From Oscillospiraceae bacterium (GTDB lineage Bacteria > Bacillota > Clostridia > Oscillospirales > Ruminococcaceae): DNA of 64,000 nt. Under the pieces are notes generated by a model. It did no database searches. It had not been told where the DNA came from and worked only from the letters and a program-made list of their open reading frames with translations. Positions 52,449 to 61,718 of the stretch are shown here, in pieces; position 1 is the first letter of the stretch, and the number at the start of each line of letters is the position of its first letter. A program made the position numbers and the translations under genes. The DNA lies in the NCBI GenBank assembly GCA_031266415.1, contig JAISBB010000001.1, positions 324,658 to 388,657 of the forward strand, written 5' to 3'.

Positions 52449-52713
52449 GGTAGTCCTCCATAATTACTTTCATTTAAAAAATTAACCAACAACTCGCATT
52501 CTATCATAAAACGAAGCTAACTGTCAAAAATGTACATTTTGATCGTAAAAATCTACTTTTGACCTTTGGATAAAGAGTAAGAATAAATGAGCTGTCAGAA
52601 AGTTTCTTAAGCCTCACATAGCTAGAATTTTTGTTGAGTTGAATTGGGAATGCCAATATTCAGAAAACTCTAAATTAAGAAGCGTGGAATTGCGCTCTCT
52701 TTAAAAATTATGG

Positions 52714-52923
52714 TTAAGACTCCTTTAGCCGCAATCCTAATTTGGGACCTAAGTAATTAATCATAACAAGGGAGAGAAACATCCGCATAATGCGAATTTT
52801 ACAACGTGTTCTAATCTTGGTGCAAACCCGTCCGATTCCTCATCCGAATGCAGGGATAATTAGTAAGCGATTCATCGCCCGCATAAACTTCTGATTATCC
52901 GCCTGTGTGCTCTCTAGTTCCAT
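52714..52923 (-). pseudogene. Coding-like remnant with in-frame TGA
   Basis: MELESTQADNQKFMRAMNRLLIIPAFG*GIGRVCTKIRTRCKIRIMRMFLSLVMINYLGPKLGLRLKES*. Confidence 0.25.
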
Positions 52924-53151
52924 TCTCCCGGGCCGTCTAGGCAGTGCCTGAAATCTCCGGCGTTGTGTCGTTCAGCTTGCCAACCAAGCGCCGTTACAAC
53001 CTGCCTGGTAACTGGCATTACAGGATTCCAGGTCAGGGGTGCGGATGTGTGGTGGGCGAGGGGGCTGCCTTCGCGTTTAGCTACATCTGAGCCCTTTGCC
53101 TAACGGTCATTCGATACAATGGAGAATAATCTGTTTTAATGATTTCGGGCC

Positions 53152-53169
53152 ATTGCTCCGCGGAGCAAT
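53152..53169. repeat. Perfect 18-bp palindrome
   Basis: ATTGCTCCGCGGAGCAAT is its own reverse complement. Confidence 0.8.
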
Positions 53170-53264
53170 AACTTTTAATTTTTAAAAATGTAAAAAGAAA
53201 AGCGAAGTGTCTTCAATTTTAAACCACTAACGTAATCTTTCTGTTTTTTACTGCCGGGATGTCC

Positions 53265-54068
53265 TCATGAAGATTTGCTATTTTGTTTATAATGAGTTTT
53301 AAAGATTTTCGTCTTTTTCACATTATTTTTTAACATGTGCGGGAAAAACATAATAAACTCACAAGCTGTGCCCAATAAGAATAGGTTAACGTAATATATG
53401 TGCCCTTCACCGAGAGAATTAAGTGGAGTTTTGACGGTCGTGTAGCGGGAATATAGCGCGGGCATTAAAAACATGTAATTTTGTCCACTAATCGCGTCGA
53501 TTACACCAACAATAAAGGCAATAACGGTAAGAATGCCAATTGCACTTAAATAGGATTTGAATGTGATTTTATAATTGTCTACAAATAAGCAGTAAATAGC
53601 GGTTAAAATGATATAAGCGTGCGCGTAAAAGAAATGATAAAATCTGATTTTTTCTGGGCCATATTCCAGTGAGGGGAACAAAAAGGCGGCAATGGCACCC
53701 ATACTCCAAAAATAGAGTAACGGGAACACTTTTTTGTGAATTTTGTGGTTTTGAAATAAGCTAGAAAGATTCAAAAACAACGACAAAAAAGTGGATATAT
53801 GGCACAAGTCTAAACTAAAAAGATTGCCAACGAAATTGTCTTTGTTTATGTAATTCCACATGTTATGACTGATTTCAGCGGCGATTGCGGGAATGGTTGC
53901 GATTATTCTTATTATTTTATCTGCTTTGTGTGTAATGCGTTTTTTGAAAACGATAATTGAAATAATGGCAAAAAGAATTAGAAGCAGCGCTAAAATGTGT
54001 GTCGTCCCATATCTTTTGAATGTTGGAAATGGGCTCGCCGTATAAAACGCAAAACAACAACTTGGCAT
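53265..54068 (-). CDS. TIGR02206/YwaF-like integral membrane protein (copy 2, paralog of 51645-52448)
   Basis: 267 aa; shares KRITHKADKIIR, NLFSLDLCHISTFLSLFLNLSSL, FPLLYFWSMGAIAAFLFPSLEYG, TVKTPLNSLGEGHIYYVNLFLL with copy 1. Confidence 0.75.
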   Translation of the reverse strand: MPSCCFAFYTASPFPTFKRYGTTHILALLLILFAIISIIVFKKRITHKADKIIRIIATIPAIAAEISHNMWNYINKDNFVGNLFSLDLCHISTFLSLFLNLSSLFQNHKIHKKVFPLLYFWSMGAIAAFLFPSLEYGPEKIRFYHFFYAHAYIILTAIYCLFVDNYKITFKSYLSAIGILTVIAFIVGVIDAISGQNYMFLMPALYSRYTTVKTPLNSLGEGHIYYVNLFLLGTACEFIMFFPHMLKNNVKKTKIFKTHYKQNSKSS

Positions 54069-54192
54069 ACTAATACCTCCATTAAATTATAAATGTGGCT
54101 CTTATTTTACACGAATGTGAAAGTAGTGTCAAAGAATTTTTATTTTTGTTCAAAAAATTAGGTGAGTATTGAAATATTTCTTGTTAGCAATT

Positions 54193-55368
54193 CTAAATTA
54201 AAAAGGAGGAGGCGCTATCTAATTTGTCGTTGCGGTCGAAAACAGCACTGATTTGAGCATCTCTCAGTGTAGAGTTAATATCTGCGTAAGTGTATTTGTC
54301 AAGAGCGCAACATTTATCTAAGAAAATAATGTTTGCTTTTGCTTGAATCGGTGTTAGCATTTCAATTAAATTTTTCAATTGTAAGAAAACGGTTTCATCT
54401 ACACTCTCTTTAATTAAGATTGTGAATTCATTAAAGCTACTTCCATATAAATTCTCACAATTGTCTTGAGTTTTATCTTCATCTTCAAACTCTTCAATTA
54501 ATATTGTAAATTCAGGTGAATTTTCGAAATTGTCTTGGAATTCATTTTCGGTGTATTTTTGCCATTTAAATTGTTCCATAATAATGGGCTTTGTTCTTAA
54601 AAACACACTTAAAACTTCTTCCAAAATTCGTTTGGTCCCTTTGAATTGGCTTATTTCTTTTGCCATCTTTAAAATTTTTCGCAACTGTTCTGTATCTAAA
54701 AAAGCGCAACACGTACCCAAGCCAAGCCACCTTGTTAATATTGGCAACATATTTTCAGGGGCTCTATTAATATCCAAATAGTTTGGTAACTTTGCTAGCG
54801 CCTCTTTTCTGTCGTTGAAAATCGTGCCAAATATTGCCATATAGCGTTCCAAAAAGTTGGATTCACTTGATGAAAACACTTCTGGCAGATATGCCATTAA
54901 CGTTTCTGGTGGCGAGATTATGCTTGCACTTTTTATGATTGCTGACTTCGCTGAAAATAATTGCACGGCAAACACAAAATATCTGCCTGTTTGGTGTGTT
55001 AGCAAAACATCGTGCAAATTTACACTTACTTGCGCTCCTTGGGTTTCTAAAATTTCTATTTTTTCTTCAAACGTGATTCGCTGCGACTTAAGAACTTTAT
55101 CTAGTTTTTGATTTTTATTGTTCCGGGTTATGGTATCGTTGGTGACAGCAAGTGCATATGTTGTAAATTCACAATCTCCGTTAAATTCACCTTCTAAAAT
55201 CAATCGTCCCCATTGAGTGCCAGTTTCTGTGCTATCTAACACTTGCGAAATGTAGCCGCCGTGTTGCGAATTGCTTAAGCTAATGCCATGCTCCATTACC
55301 TGCATGTGCATTAAAAATCCAGATAAAAAGCCGTTTTCTTTTATGCAGATTCTTTTTATGTCAGCCAT
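54193..55368 (-). CDS. Phage/CIS tail protein I-like (TIGR02242-type)
   Basis: 391 aa; LMAYLPEVFSSSESNFLERYMAIFGTIFNDRKEALAKLPNYLDINRAPENMLPILTRWLGLGTCCAFLDTEQLRKILKMAKEISQFKGTKRILEEVL. Confidence 0.78.
   Translation of the reverse strand: MADIKRICIKENGFLSGFLMHMQVMEHGISLSNSQHGGYISQVLDSTETGTQWGRLILEGEFNGDCEFTTYALAVTNDTITRNNKNQKLDKVLKSQRITFEEKIEILETQGAQVSVNLHDVLLTHQTGRYFVFAVQLFSAKSAIIKSASIISPPETLMAYLPEVFSSSESNFLERYMAIFGTIFNDRKEALAKLPNYLDINRAPENMLPILTRWLGLGTCCAFLDTEQLRKILKMAKEISQFKGTKRILEEVLSVFLRTKPIIMEQFKWQKYTENEFQDNFENSPEFTILIEEFEDEDKTQDNCENLYGSSFNEFTILIKESVDETVFLQLKNLIEMLTPIQAKANIIFLDKCCALDKYTYADINSTLRDAQISAVFDRNDKLDSASSFLI
54406..54537 (-). repeat. Diverged tandem duplication inside the tail-protein-I-like CDS
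   Basis: Copies 54406-54468 and 54490-54537: CTCTTTAATTAAGATTGTGAATTCA vs CTCTTCAATTAATATTGTAAATTCA, both ending AATTGTCTTG. Protein: DNFENSPEFTILIEEFEDE vs DNCENLYGSSFNEFTILIKESVDE. Confidence 0.7.
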
Positions 55369-55369
55369 A

Positions 55370-57475
55370 TTACACCACCGTTAATATTTTATTACTTGTT
55401 ACGATTTGAAAATCTCCAAGGTACCCAAGTGCGAAAGGTTCCAGTGCCAAATTGCCATTTTCATCTTTTTTTGCAAAAGCAGACTGACTGCTAAACGTTA
55501 AGCTTTCTATGTATTCAACACAAGGTAATTTTTCTAATTTGGGGTAGATTTCGCCGTAAATAACTCCTTTACCAAAGCCAAATTCAGAATTAATGCTATC
55601 TAGCTCAAATTTGAGGGTGTTATATATGATTTCACGTGCATTAGAAATCTCCGGTTTGATATATATATGCCCAGCAACATCAATTGCAACATAACTTGGT
55701 GAGGTAAAACACACATTAGCCGTTAATTGCCGGTGCTCTTCTATATGATTGCCAAGGATTTCTTTATGCCGAGAACTTAATTTTGGCATTTCAAAATCAC
55801 TTATTAATTTTATAACTACAATAATTTTATTGCGTTTATTGTCAAGAATTATATTGATTTTTTCTATATCAATTCCGGGGACGTTTTGCAAAAGTTGTAA
55901 ATAATCTGCTTTTGTTAATGCCACTTCAGTTGCTTCCATATCCAAAACGACGCGGTTGGTAAAATCCGCCAAGTTTTCTCTATCTTTGCCGCCTCTTGCA
56001 TAGGTAATGCTGCGTGCTTCAATTGTTTCTTCCCCGTTTTTTGCCACCAGCAATTCACCAGTTTTTATATTGCAATTTTTCCCTTTGCAAAAGTTGCATG
56101 CTGTAATTATTAATTCGCCGGAACAACAAGAGTTATTGTGTAAAATAATGAGATTGTTGTCATAATCCAAACTGTAAGCCAAATCCTCATCTTTTGCGCA
56201 GTTATTTGCATGGTGGCAAGGAACAAACTTTATGCCATTTTCATCTTCTGTTTTCAGCATAAATGCTAGTCCAGATTCGGCCACATCTGTTAACTCAAAT
56301 GGAATTTTTTGCTCATCAAATCCAATTACTTTCCCAAGGTTAAAAGAAGTTGCCAATCGTTTTGAATATGCAATTACTTTAATTTGTTTCCCGGGTTCGG
56401 GACCGCACCCGAATATTTTTTTGTTGAAGCTAAGCTGCAAGGTTCTTTCTGATTGCTGCATGGTGTAGTAACGTCCATTTTTAGAAGTGTGTAACTTAGA
56501 TTCGAGATAAAGCCTTAAATTTTCATGTTCTTCGCACAGTACTAATAATTTTTTGTCTAAACTAAATGCAGCAGGTAAATTAAAAACTTGTTTTTCTTCG
56601 CCATTGCTAATGAATTGAACAGATTTAGCGCCGGTTTCTTGGCCAAAAAGTTGTACTACATTAAGCAGCAATCTACTACATTTAGGTGCCATGTTGAATT
56701 CACCATCTGTAATTCTTGCGCGGATATAAAATCCTGTTTTCTTCTCGTCAAACTCATATTTCCCCATGTTTTGATCTAATTTAAATCTTAAAATCCCACT
56801 TTTAGAAAATGCAAATGTTCCATCATCAATGCACAGGTTTTTCCAACCATCGGCGCTAAAATATTCCCATACAACATTACAAATATTCGTTTTAAAATCA
56901 AAAAAAACATCTTCTTCTTTGCTGCCAACAAATTCGGCATAAAGGCTAATGAATTCATTTAAGGGGATTGACTTTGCGAAACTTATATATAATTCGCGGC
57001 GTACTGCTTGCGGCTCAAAAATGTGTGAATAGTTGTCTGTAGCGCCGTTGCAAACAATGTCTGTTACGTCATTTATTTTTTCGTCGTTGATTGTTGCAAC
57101 TTTTGTTATTTTATTTTCTGTTACAAAACAATCATCGCGAGATTCGAAGGTAAGTTTTTCCGCACTTAAGAATTTAATATTTTTTGGTAGTACTTGATTT
57201 TTGCTGGTAGTAATTGCCGAAATTACAGTTGCTGCTCTCACTGGTTCTCTCACATATCCAAGTAATTTCAGCAGATTTTCTTTGATTTTATCATTCACAA
57301 TATCTACATAAGATTGTTGAACCAAGCTTAAAACAGAAAGTAGTTGCAATATTGTAATTCCAGGGTCAGAATCATTGTAATCTGTCCAATCTTTGGATAG
57401 AATAGGTATTAAACTAATAGCGCGGTCTAGAATATCTTTATAACTTTTATCGCTTAACGTTATGTTTTCCAGCAC
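55370..57475 (-). CDS. Baseplate J-like protein (TIGR02243-type baseplate assembly protein)
   Basis: 701 aa; LIPILSKDWTDYNDSDPGITILQLLSVLSLVQQSYVDIVNDKI, ENLADFTNRVVLDMEATEVALTKADYLQLLQNVPGIDIEKINI, VAIDVAGHIYIKPE. Confidence 0.83.
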   Translation of the reverse strand: MLENITLSDKSYKDILDRAISLIPILSKDWTDYNDSDPGITILQLLSVLSLVQQSYVDIVNDKIKENLLKLLGYVREPVRAATVISAITTSKNQVLPKNIKFLSAEKLTFESRDDCFVTENKITKVATINDEKINDVTDIVCNGATDNYSHIFEPQAVRRELYISFAKSIPLNEFISLYAEFVGSKEEDVFFDFKTNICNVVWEYFSADGWKNLCIDDGTFAFSKSGILRFKLDQNMGKYEFDEKKTGFYIRARITDGEFNMAPKCSRLLLNVVQLFGQETGAKSVQFISNGEEKQVFNLPAAFSLDKKLLVLCEEHENLRLYLESKLHTSKNGRYYTMQQSERTLQLSFNKKIFGCGPEPGKQIKVIAYSKRLATSFNLGKVIGFDEQKIPFELTDVAESGLAFMLKTEDENGIKFVPCHHANNCAKDEDLAYSLDYDNNLIILHNNSCCSGELIITACNFCKGKNCNIKTGELLVAKNGEETIEARSITYARGGKDRENLADFTNRVVLDMEATEVALTKADYLQLLQNVPGIDIEKINIILDNKRNKIIVVIKLISDFEMPKLSSRHKEILGNHIEEHRQLTANVCFTSPSYVAIDVAGHIYIKPEISNAREIIYNTLKFELDSINSEFGFGKGVIYGEIYPKLEKLPCVEYIESLTFSSQSAFAKKDENGNLALEPFALGYLGDFQIVTSNKILTVV

Positions 57476-57518
57476 CTAACCCATCCCCTTTTTATTCTGT
57501 TGCAATTTCAAGAAAGTC

Positions 57519-60500
57519 TTACGCATTGTCGACATACACATGATGTTTACCGCTTACAACCATAGAAAATGGCAAAGTTTTCATTCGTTCAAAGTCGATT
57601 CCATATTTATCTGTTCCTTCCAAATAACCAGTTAAGATTATTTTGTTTACAATGCAATCTAGGCTCAATGTTTTTAAAAAAGAATAAAGTTGAGTTTTTT
57701 GCGGTAAAACACCAATTTCCCATCCATTTCCGTTAAAATTCCCTGTCACCGGATGCAAAAATTTGCAAAGATTCTCTATTATTACATGTTGAATTTTAAA
57801 TGCTTGTTCTATTTCCTTTGTTTTGGCCCACACGTCTACATCAAGCCGAATAAACGAGGGTTCCAGTAACCAAATATCTTCTTTTTTGATAGTTACATCA
57901 CATTTTTTCAGCAACTCACTTCGAATGCGGTCTCGAAACGAGACAAAAACTTCATTTGATTTGTAAAACTCTTTCATGAGTATTGCTATTTTGATTTGAT
58001 TTGTTCTATTGCCATCAAGATTTCTTTCCACAACACACTTAACTTTGGCAATGGCGTCGGAAAAGTTTTTTGTTGCATTTTCAAAATCCATTTTTGTAAT
58101 TAATCTATCGCGGTTGCTAATTAAATTCGCACCACGATTCAATGCATTATCTACACTTTCAAGGTTTTGGCCAGCATAGGCTGGTACAATATTTGTTAAG
58201 TTTTTGAGGAATTTTATGTTTTTGTAGGCCTTATTGATGGTGTTTACTGTAACATTTCCTTTCCCTCCCACGCACATGTTATAAAACACCTTTATTGCCG
58301 TGCGTGGTTGATTTCGTGGAATTATGCCACACTTTGAGTCACCAAAGAAAATTTTCCCATTTTGTCTATCTAGTATATAGTGTCTGTCGTTTGGCGAGGA
58401 TTTTGTGAAGCTGTCAACTTCTTTCCATTTTACAAAAAAATCCACATAGTTGCCCCATGTGTCTTGTTCTGTTATTATGTCTTTTTTGTGTTTCGCAACT
58501 ATCTCTTCCTTCTCTTGCAGCGTGAGATTTGTCGCTTCATTCACAAAAACGTCGGCTGTTAATATATTTCCATGTGAAAGCTTGAACTCCATATTCGTAT
58601 CCATGCGATCTACATAAAATTCTTCTGCTTCCATGGTTTGTACATTTGAAACAGCAACTGCATTAAGTTTAATATCGTTTATTCCTATGGAATCTGTTTC
58701 TCCGAAAATTTCTTCATTGCAAAGATTAACGATTTTTATCCAATATCTATCAGTTCCAAACAGGTGGGTTTTGGTAAAATCAGTAGGGGGGTTGAATATG
58801 ATACAACCGGAATGTTGAAAATTTTCGGTTTCATCAATCACTCGAAGTTTTTTAAATTTGCCACTAGCTGCTTTACTTGAATATTCAAATGCAATAGTAT
58901 TTTCAATTTCTCTAAGGCTATCAACTGCTACATCAAAATATATGCTCACGGGGCCTGAATCTATTTTTTCGTTTAATCCCATAAATATGCAGTCACGGTT
59001 ATCGTATGGTGGCTCAAATATTACTACTTCTTTGCCGTTTTTAAATTCTTCAGAAATATCTTGCATTTCAACGCCGCTATATTTATGAACAAATTCTGGG
59101 GGCAGGCCTTGCGTATATTTATAACTCAGCTGCAGATTTTCAATTACAGGGTATGTGTGAATGGCGGGAGTTCTAAAACTATTTTCTGCTTTAGTAACAG
59201 ATATCTTTATCCAAGTTGAAGAGAAGGCGTTTACTGTGGTCGCAACCGCATCTTCTGGCATTGTGAATGTAATATTAAATTCACCATTTTGAGTGCCGCA
59301 AAAGATTTTAATTATGTCTTCGTTTGGGTGTAATTTACACCATCCAACGCCATTAAAATATTCAAGCACAACTTTTTGAATTTTAACGTCAAAGATTTCT
59401 TGTTTTGGTAGTTTGGGTTGCCGCATGAAATATTTAAAATTGATATTGTCTTCTGTTAAGGTGCCCACTTGATTTTCTTTGAATTTAAGATTAAATTTTA
59501 ATTCAATTTCTGCCTTTTTTTTTGAAAAAACAGAAGTACTTCCAATAAAGCATTCTCGATATTCAGTTATTTCATCGGTGAATGGAAGGAAGCAATCTAG
59601 ATTTTGTTCCTCAGACTCTGCATAAATAATATCTGCTGGAATATCTTTTACTGTAGCACTGATTAAGATGCTTTTTAGTGATGTTTCGTGACATTTCTTT
59701 AAATCTAACGATTTAATGCAAAATTTAATTTCTTCTTTAGAGTCTCCAATGGGTGGGATGTCTCTTATGAAAATTTTATTGCCTTGAGTTTCCACTTTTT
59801 CAAATGGAATCCACTTTTCAAGAAGATTTAAAAATCCAATTTTATATTTTTTTGAATCTGCAAATAAATTTTCTGTTTCCTCTCCGTCGATTTTTGTACC
59901 GTTAAATTCCAAACATAGTTGGTATGGTGCACCGTATTGCGAAACTAACTTAGTACCAAATACTAACATGTTTTTTTCGATCCCTGAAAAAGAAGAATCA
60001 AACATATTAAATGTAATTGTTGTTGGTGCGGCTTCTGTATCTGTTCCTTCTGAGATTTGATATATTCTGGAGATTTTTCCTTGGTTATTAGAAAGCGCAT
60101 AAATGTCCATAATCTCTGCTTTAGTTAAGTAAACGCCATAATCTGTTTTAAAAATTATGGGGGTACCTGTTGTGTTCTCTGTTAAAAGTGGAGTTGCTTC
60201 GTCCACGAATACACCATTTGGTGCGGATTGAAGTAGAGAAAATACAACCACACTTTTAGCGGGAACTGCTGGTTTTAATGTTATTCCAAGCATGTTCATC
60301 AATTGAATGCGGTATTTATAGAGTGCCATATTCATTTTGTGGGCGTTGTCGTTCATCATATCTATAAATGTTAGGGCAATTACTGACCCAATATCAGGAT
60401 CATTCGAATCAAACAACCACTCTGGAGTGTATGATTTTGCTAGCATTGAAATTTTTTCTTTCATAAACTCTTTTACTCCGGGATCTAATGGATAATATTT

Positions 60501-60521
60501 TTCACTTGCTTTCGTCAACAT
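57519..60521 (-). CDS. Large baseplate J-family protein (Afp11/12-like)
   Basis: 1000 aa; PEWLFDSNDPDIGSVIALTFIDMMNDNAHKMNMALYKYRIQLMNMLGITLKPAVPA; YAGQNLESVDNALNRGANLISNRDRLITKMDFENATKNFSDAIAKVKCV; DGKIFFGDSKCGIIP-like RQNGKIFFGDSKCGIIP. Confidence 0.85.
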   Translation of the reverse strand: MLTKASEKYYPLDPGVKEFMKEKISMLAKSYTPEWLFDSNDPDIGSVIALTFIDMMNDNAHKMNMALYKYRIQLMNMLGITLKPAVPAKSVVVFSLLQSAPNGVFVDEATPLLTENTTGTPIIFKTDYGVYLTKAEIMDIYALSNNQGKISRIYQISEGTDTEAAPTTITFNMFDSSFSGIEKNMLVFGTKLVSQYGAPYQLCLEFNGTKIDGEETENLFADSKKYKIGFLNLLEKWIPFEKVETQGNKIFIRDIPPIGDSKEEIKFCIKSLDLKKCHETSLKSILISATVKDIPADIIYAESEEQNLDCFLPFTDEITEYRECFIGSTSVFSKKKAEIELKFNLKFKENQVGTLTEDNINFKYFMRQPKLPKQEIFDVKIQKVVLEYFNGVGWCKLHPNEDIIKIFCGTQNGEFNITFTMPEDAVATTVNAFSSTWIKISVTKAENSFRTPAIHTYPVIENLQLSYKYTQGLPPEFVHKYSGVEMQDISEEFKNGKEVVIFEPPYDNRDCIFMGLNEKIDSGPVSIYFDVAVDSLREIENTIAFEYSSKAASGKFKKLRVIDETENFQHSGCIIFNPPTDFTKTHLFGTDRYWIKIVNLCNEEIFGETDSIGINDIKLNAVAVSNVQTMEAEEFYVDRMDTNMEFKLSHGNILTADVFVNEATNLTLQEKEEIVAKHKKDIITEQDTWGNYVDFFVKWKEVDSFTKSSPNDRHYILDRQNGKIFFGDSKCGIIPRNQPRTAIKVFYNMCVGGKGNVTVNTINKAYKNIKFLKNLTNIVPAYAGQNLESVDNALNRGANLISNRDRLITKMDFENATKNFSDAIAKVKCVVERNLDGNRTNQIKIAILMKEFYKSNEVFVSFRDRIRSELLKKCDVTIKKEDIWLLEPSFIRLDVDVWAKTKEIEQAFKIQHVIIENLCKFLHPVTGNFNGNGWEIGVLPQKTQLYSFLKTLSLDCIVNKIILTGYLEGTDKYGIDFERMKTLPFSMVVSGKHHVYVDNA

Positions 60522-60930
60522 CTCCTTCAGTCCCTCCCTGTATATAGAATGGAAATACCATGTTTCCAGTTAAATTGCTGTGTGCTACCCGATAATTTAT
60601 GTTGGCATATAGTTTCCCTGGTTGTTGTTTGTCCGTGGCAATATTTATTTGAACATCTTCAATTCTTTTTTCATGTTTTAAAATGTTTTTTTTTATTGAG
60701 TTCCCCATTAAATTAAGTGTTGTTGCGTCGGTGTTGGTAAAAACATATTTATTAAGTTCACTTCCAAATGTAGGCAACATCTGGCGTTCGCCTTTATGTG
60801 TCATGAGAATTAAATGAATAGCTTCTTTAATTTTCTCTTCTTCGCTGCTGATTTTGAATTTTCCTGTACTATCAATTGTTACGGGGAATTTAAGCCCACT
60901 GCCTTTATATGTTTTTTCGCTCATTTCCAT
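60502..60930 (-). CDS. gp25/GPW-like baseplate wedge protein (Afp9-like)
   Basis: 142 aa; GSGLKFPVTIDSTGKFKISSEEEKIKEAIHLILMTHKGERQMLPTFGSELNKYVF. Confidence 0.85.
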   Translation of the reverse strand: MEMSEKTYKGSGLKFPVTIDSTGKFKISSEEEKIKEAIHLILMTHKGERQMLPTFGSELNKYVFTNTDATTLNLMGNSIKKNILKHEKRIEDVQINIATDKQQPGKLYANINYRVAHSNLTGNMVFPFYIQGGTEGDVDESK

Positions 60931-60935
60931 TCACC

Positions 60936-61718
60936 TCAATTAAACTTAACAAAGGTTCCTTTTATCGAAGTTATGCCACCGGAAAAAATGTTGGTTTCCC
61001 CAGAAGCCTTCATATCGATGGTTCCGCCATCGGTCTTTAACTGGCTGGTGTTAAAAGTGATTTCTTCAGCTGCATCAATGGTGAATTTTCCGCACTTAAC
61101 CGAAACTGTGTTGTTTATGCCATTGAAAACCATTGATGTATTGTTCACTTTCACGGTTATTTCATTTGTTGTTGTAATTTCCAAATTCCCTTTTTCGGTA
61201 GAAAGTTGAATTTTATTTTTACCATTTTTATCTGAAAGTTCTATTTTTTTATTTTTTTCATCCAAGGAGATGGAGTGATTTGGAGTTGCTATTTTAACTT
61301 CTTGCTCATTTGTTTTGTCATTAATCGTTATTTGGTTGCCACCTTTTGTTACTAAAACTTTGTTGGAATTATTTGAATCGGAAAATTTTTGAGAGACTTT
61401 TGAGTTTTGATGATAATCACAACCCAAAACAACTGGGTTTGCTATATTCCCGGCAATGAAGGCAACAAAAACCGTATCGCCAATTTCTGGCATTAAGAAC
61501 ATTCCCCAACTATTGCCTGCCATAGAGCTTATTACTCGCATCCAATAGAAATTATTTTCGTCACGTACAGTGATTTCCACTTTAATTTTGCCGTGATTTT
61601 CTCCCACACCAATTTCAAGAACCGTTCCAACAATTATGCCAGGGATAATTGTGTCTTCACGTTCAGTTTTTTTTGCAGATTTTTTTGCAATTATTTCTAA
61701 AGAGTCGCTGATACTCAT
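60936..61718 (-). CDS. Baseplate spike protein, gpV/gp45/gp5-OB-like with beta-helical C-terminus
   Basis: 260 aa; PGIIVGTVLEIGVGENHGKIKVEI...WMRVISSMAGNSWGMFLMPEIGDTVFVAFIAGNIANPVVLGCDY, then regular K/N/T/I repeats typical of needle domains. Confidence 0.85.
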   Translation of the reverse strand: MSISDSLEIIAKKSAKKTEREDTIIPGIIVGTVLEIGVGENHGKIKVEITVRDENNFYWMRVISSMAGNSWGMFLMPEIGDTVFVAFIAGNIANPVVLGCDYHQNSKVSQKFSDSNNSNKVLVTKGGNQITINDKTNEQEVKIATPNHSISLDEKNKKIELSDKNGKNKIQLSTEKGNLEITTTNEITVKVNNTSMVFNGINNTVSVKCGKFTIDAAEEITFNTSQLKTDGGTIDMKASGETNIFSGGITSIKGTFVKFN

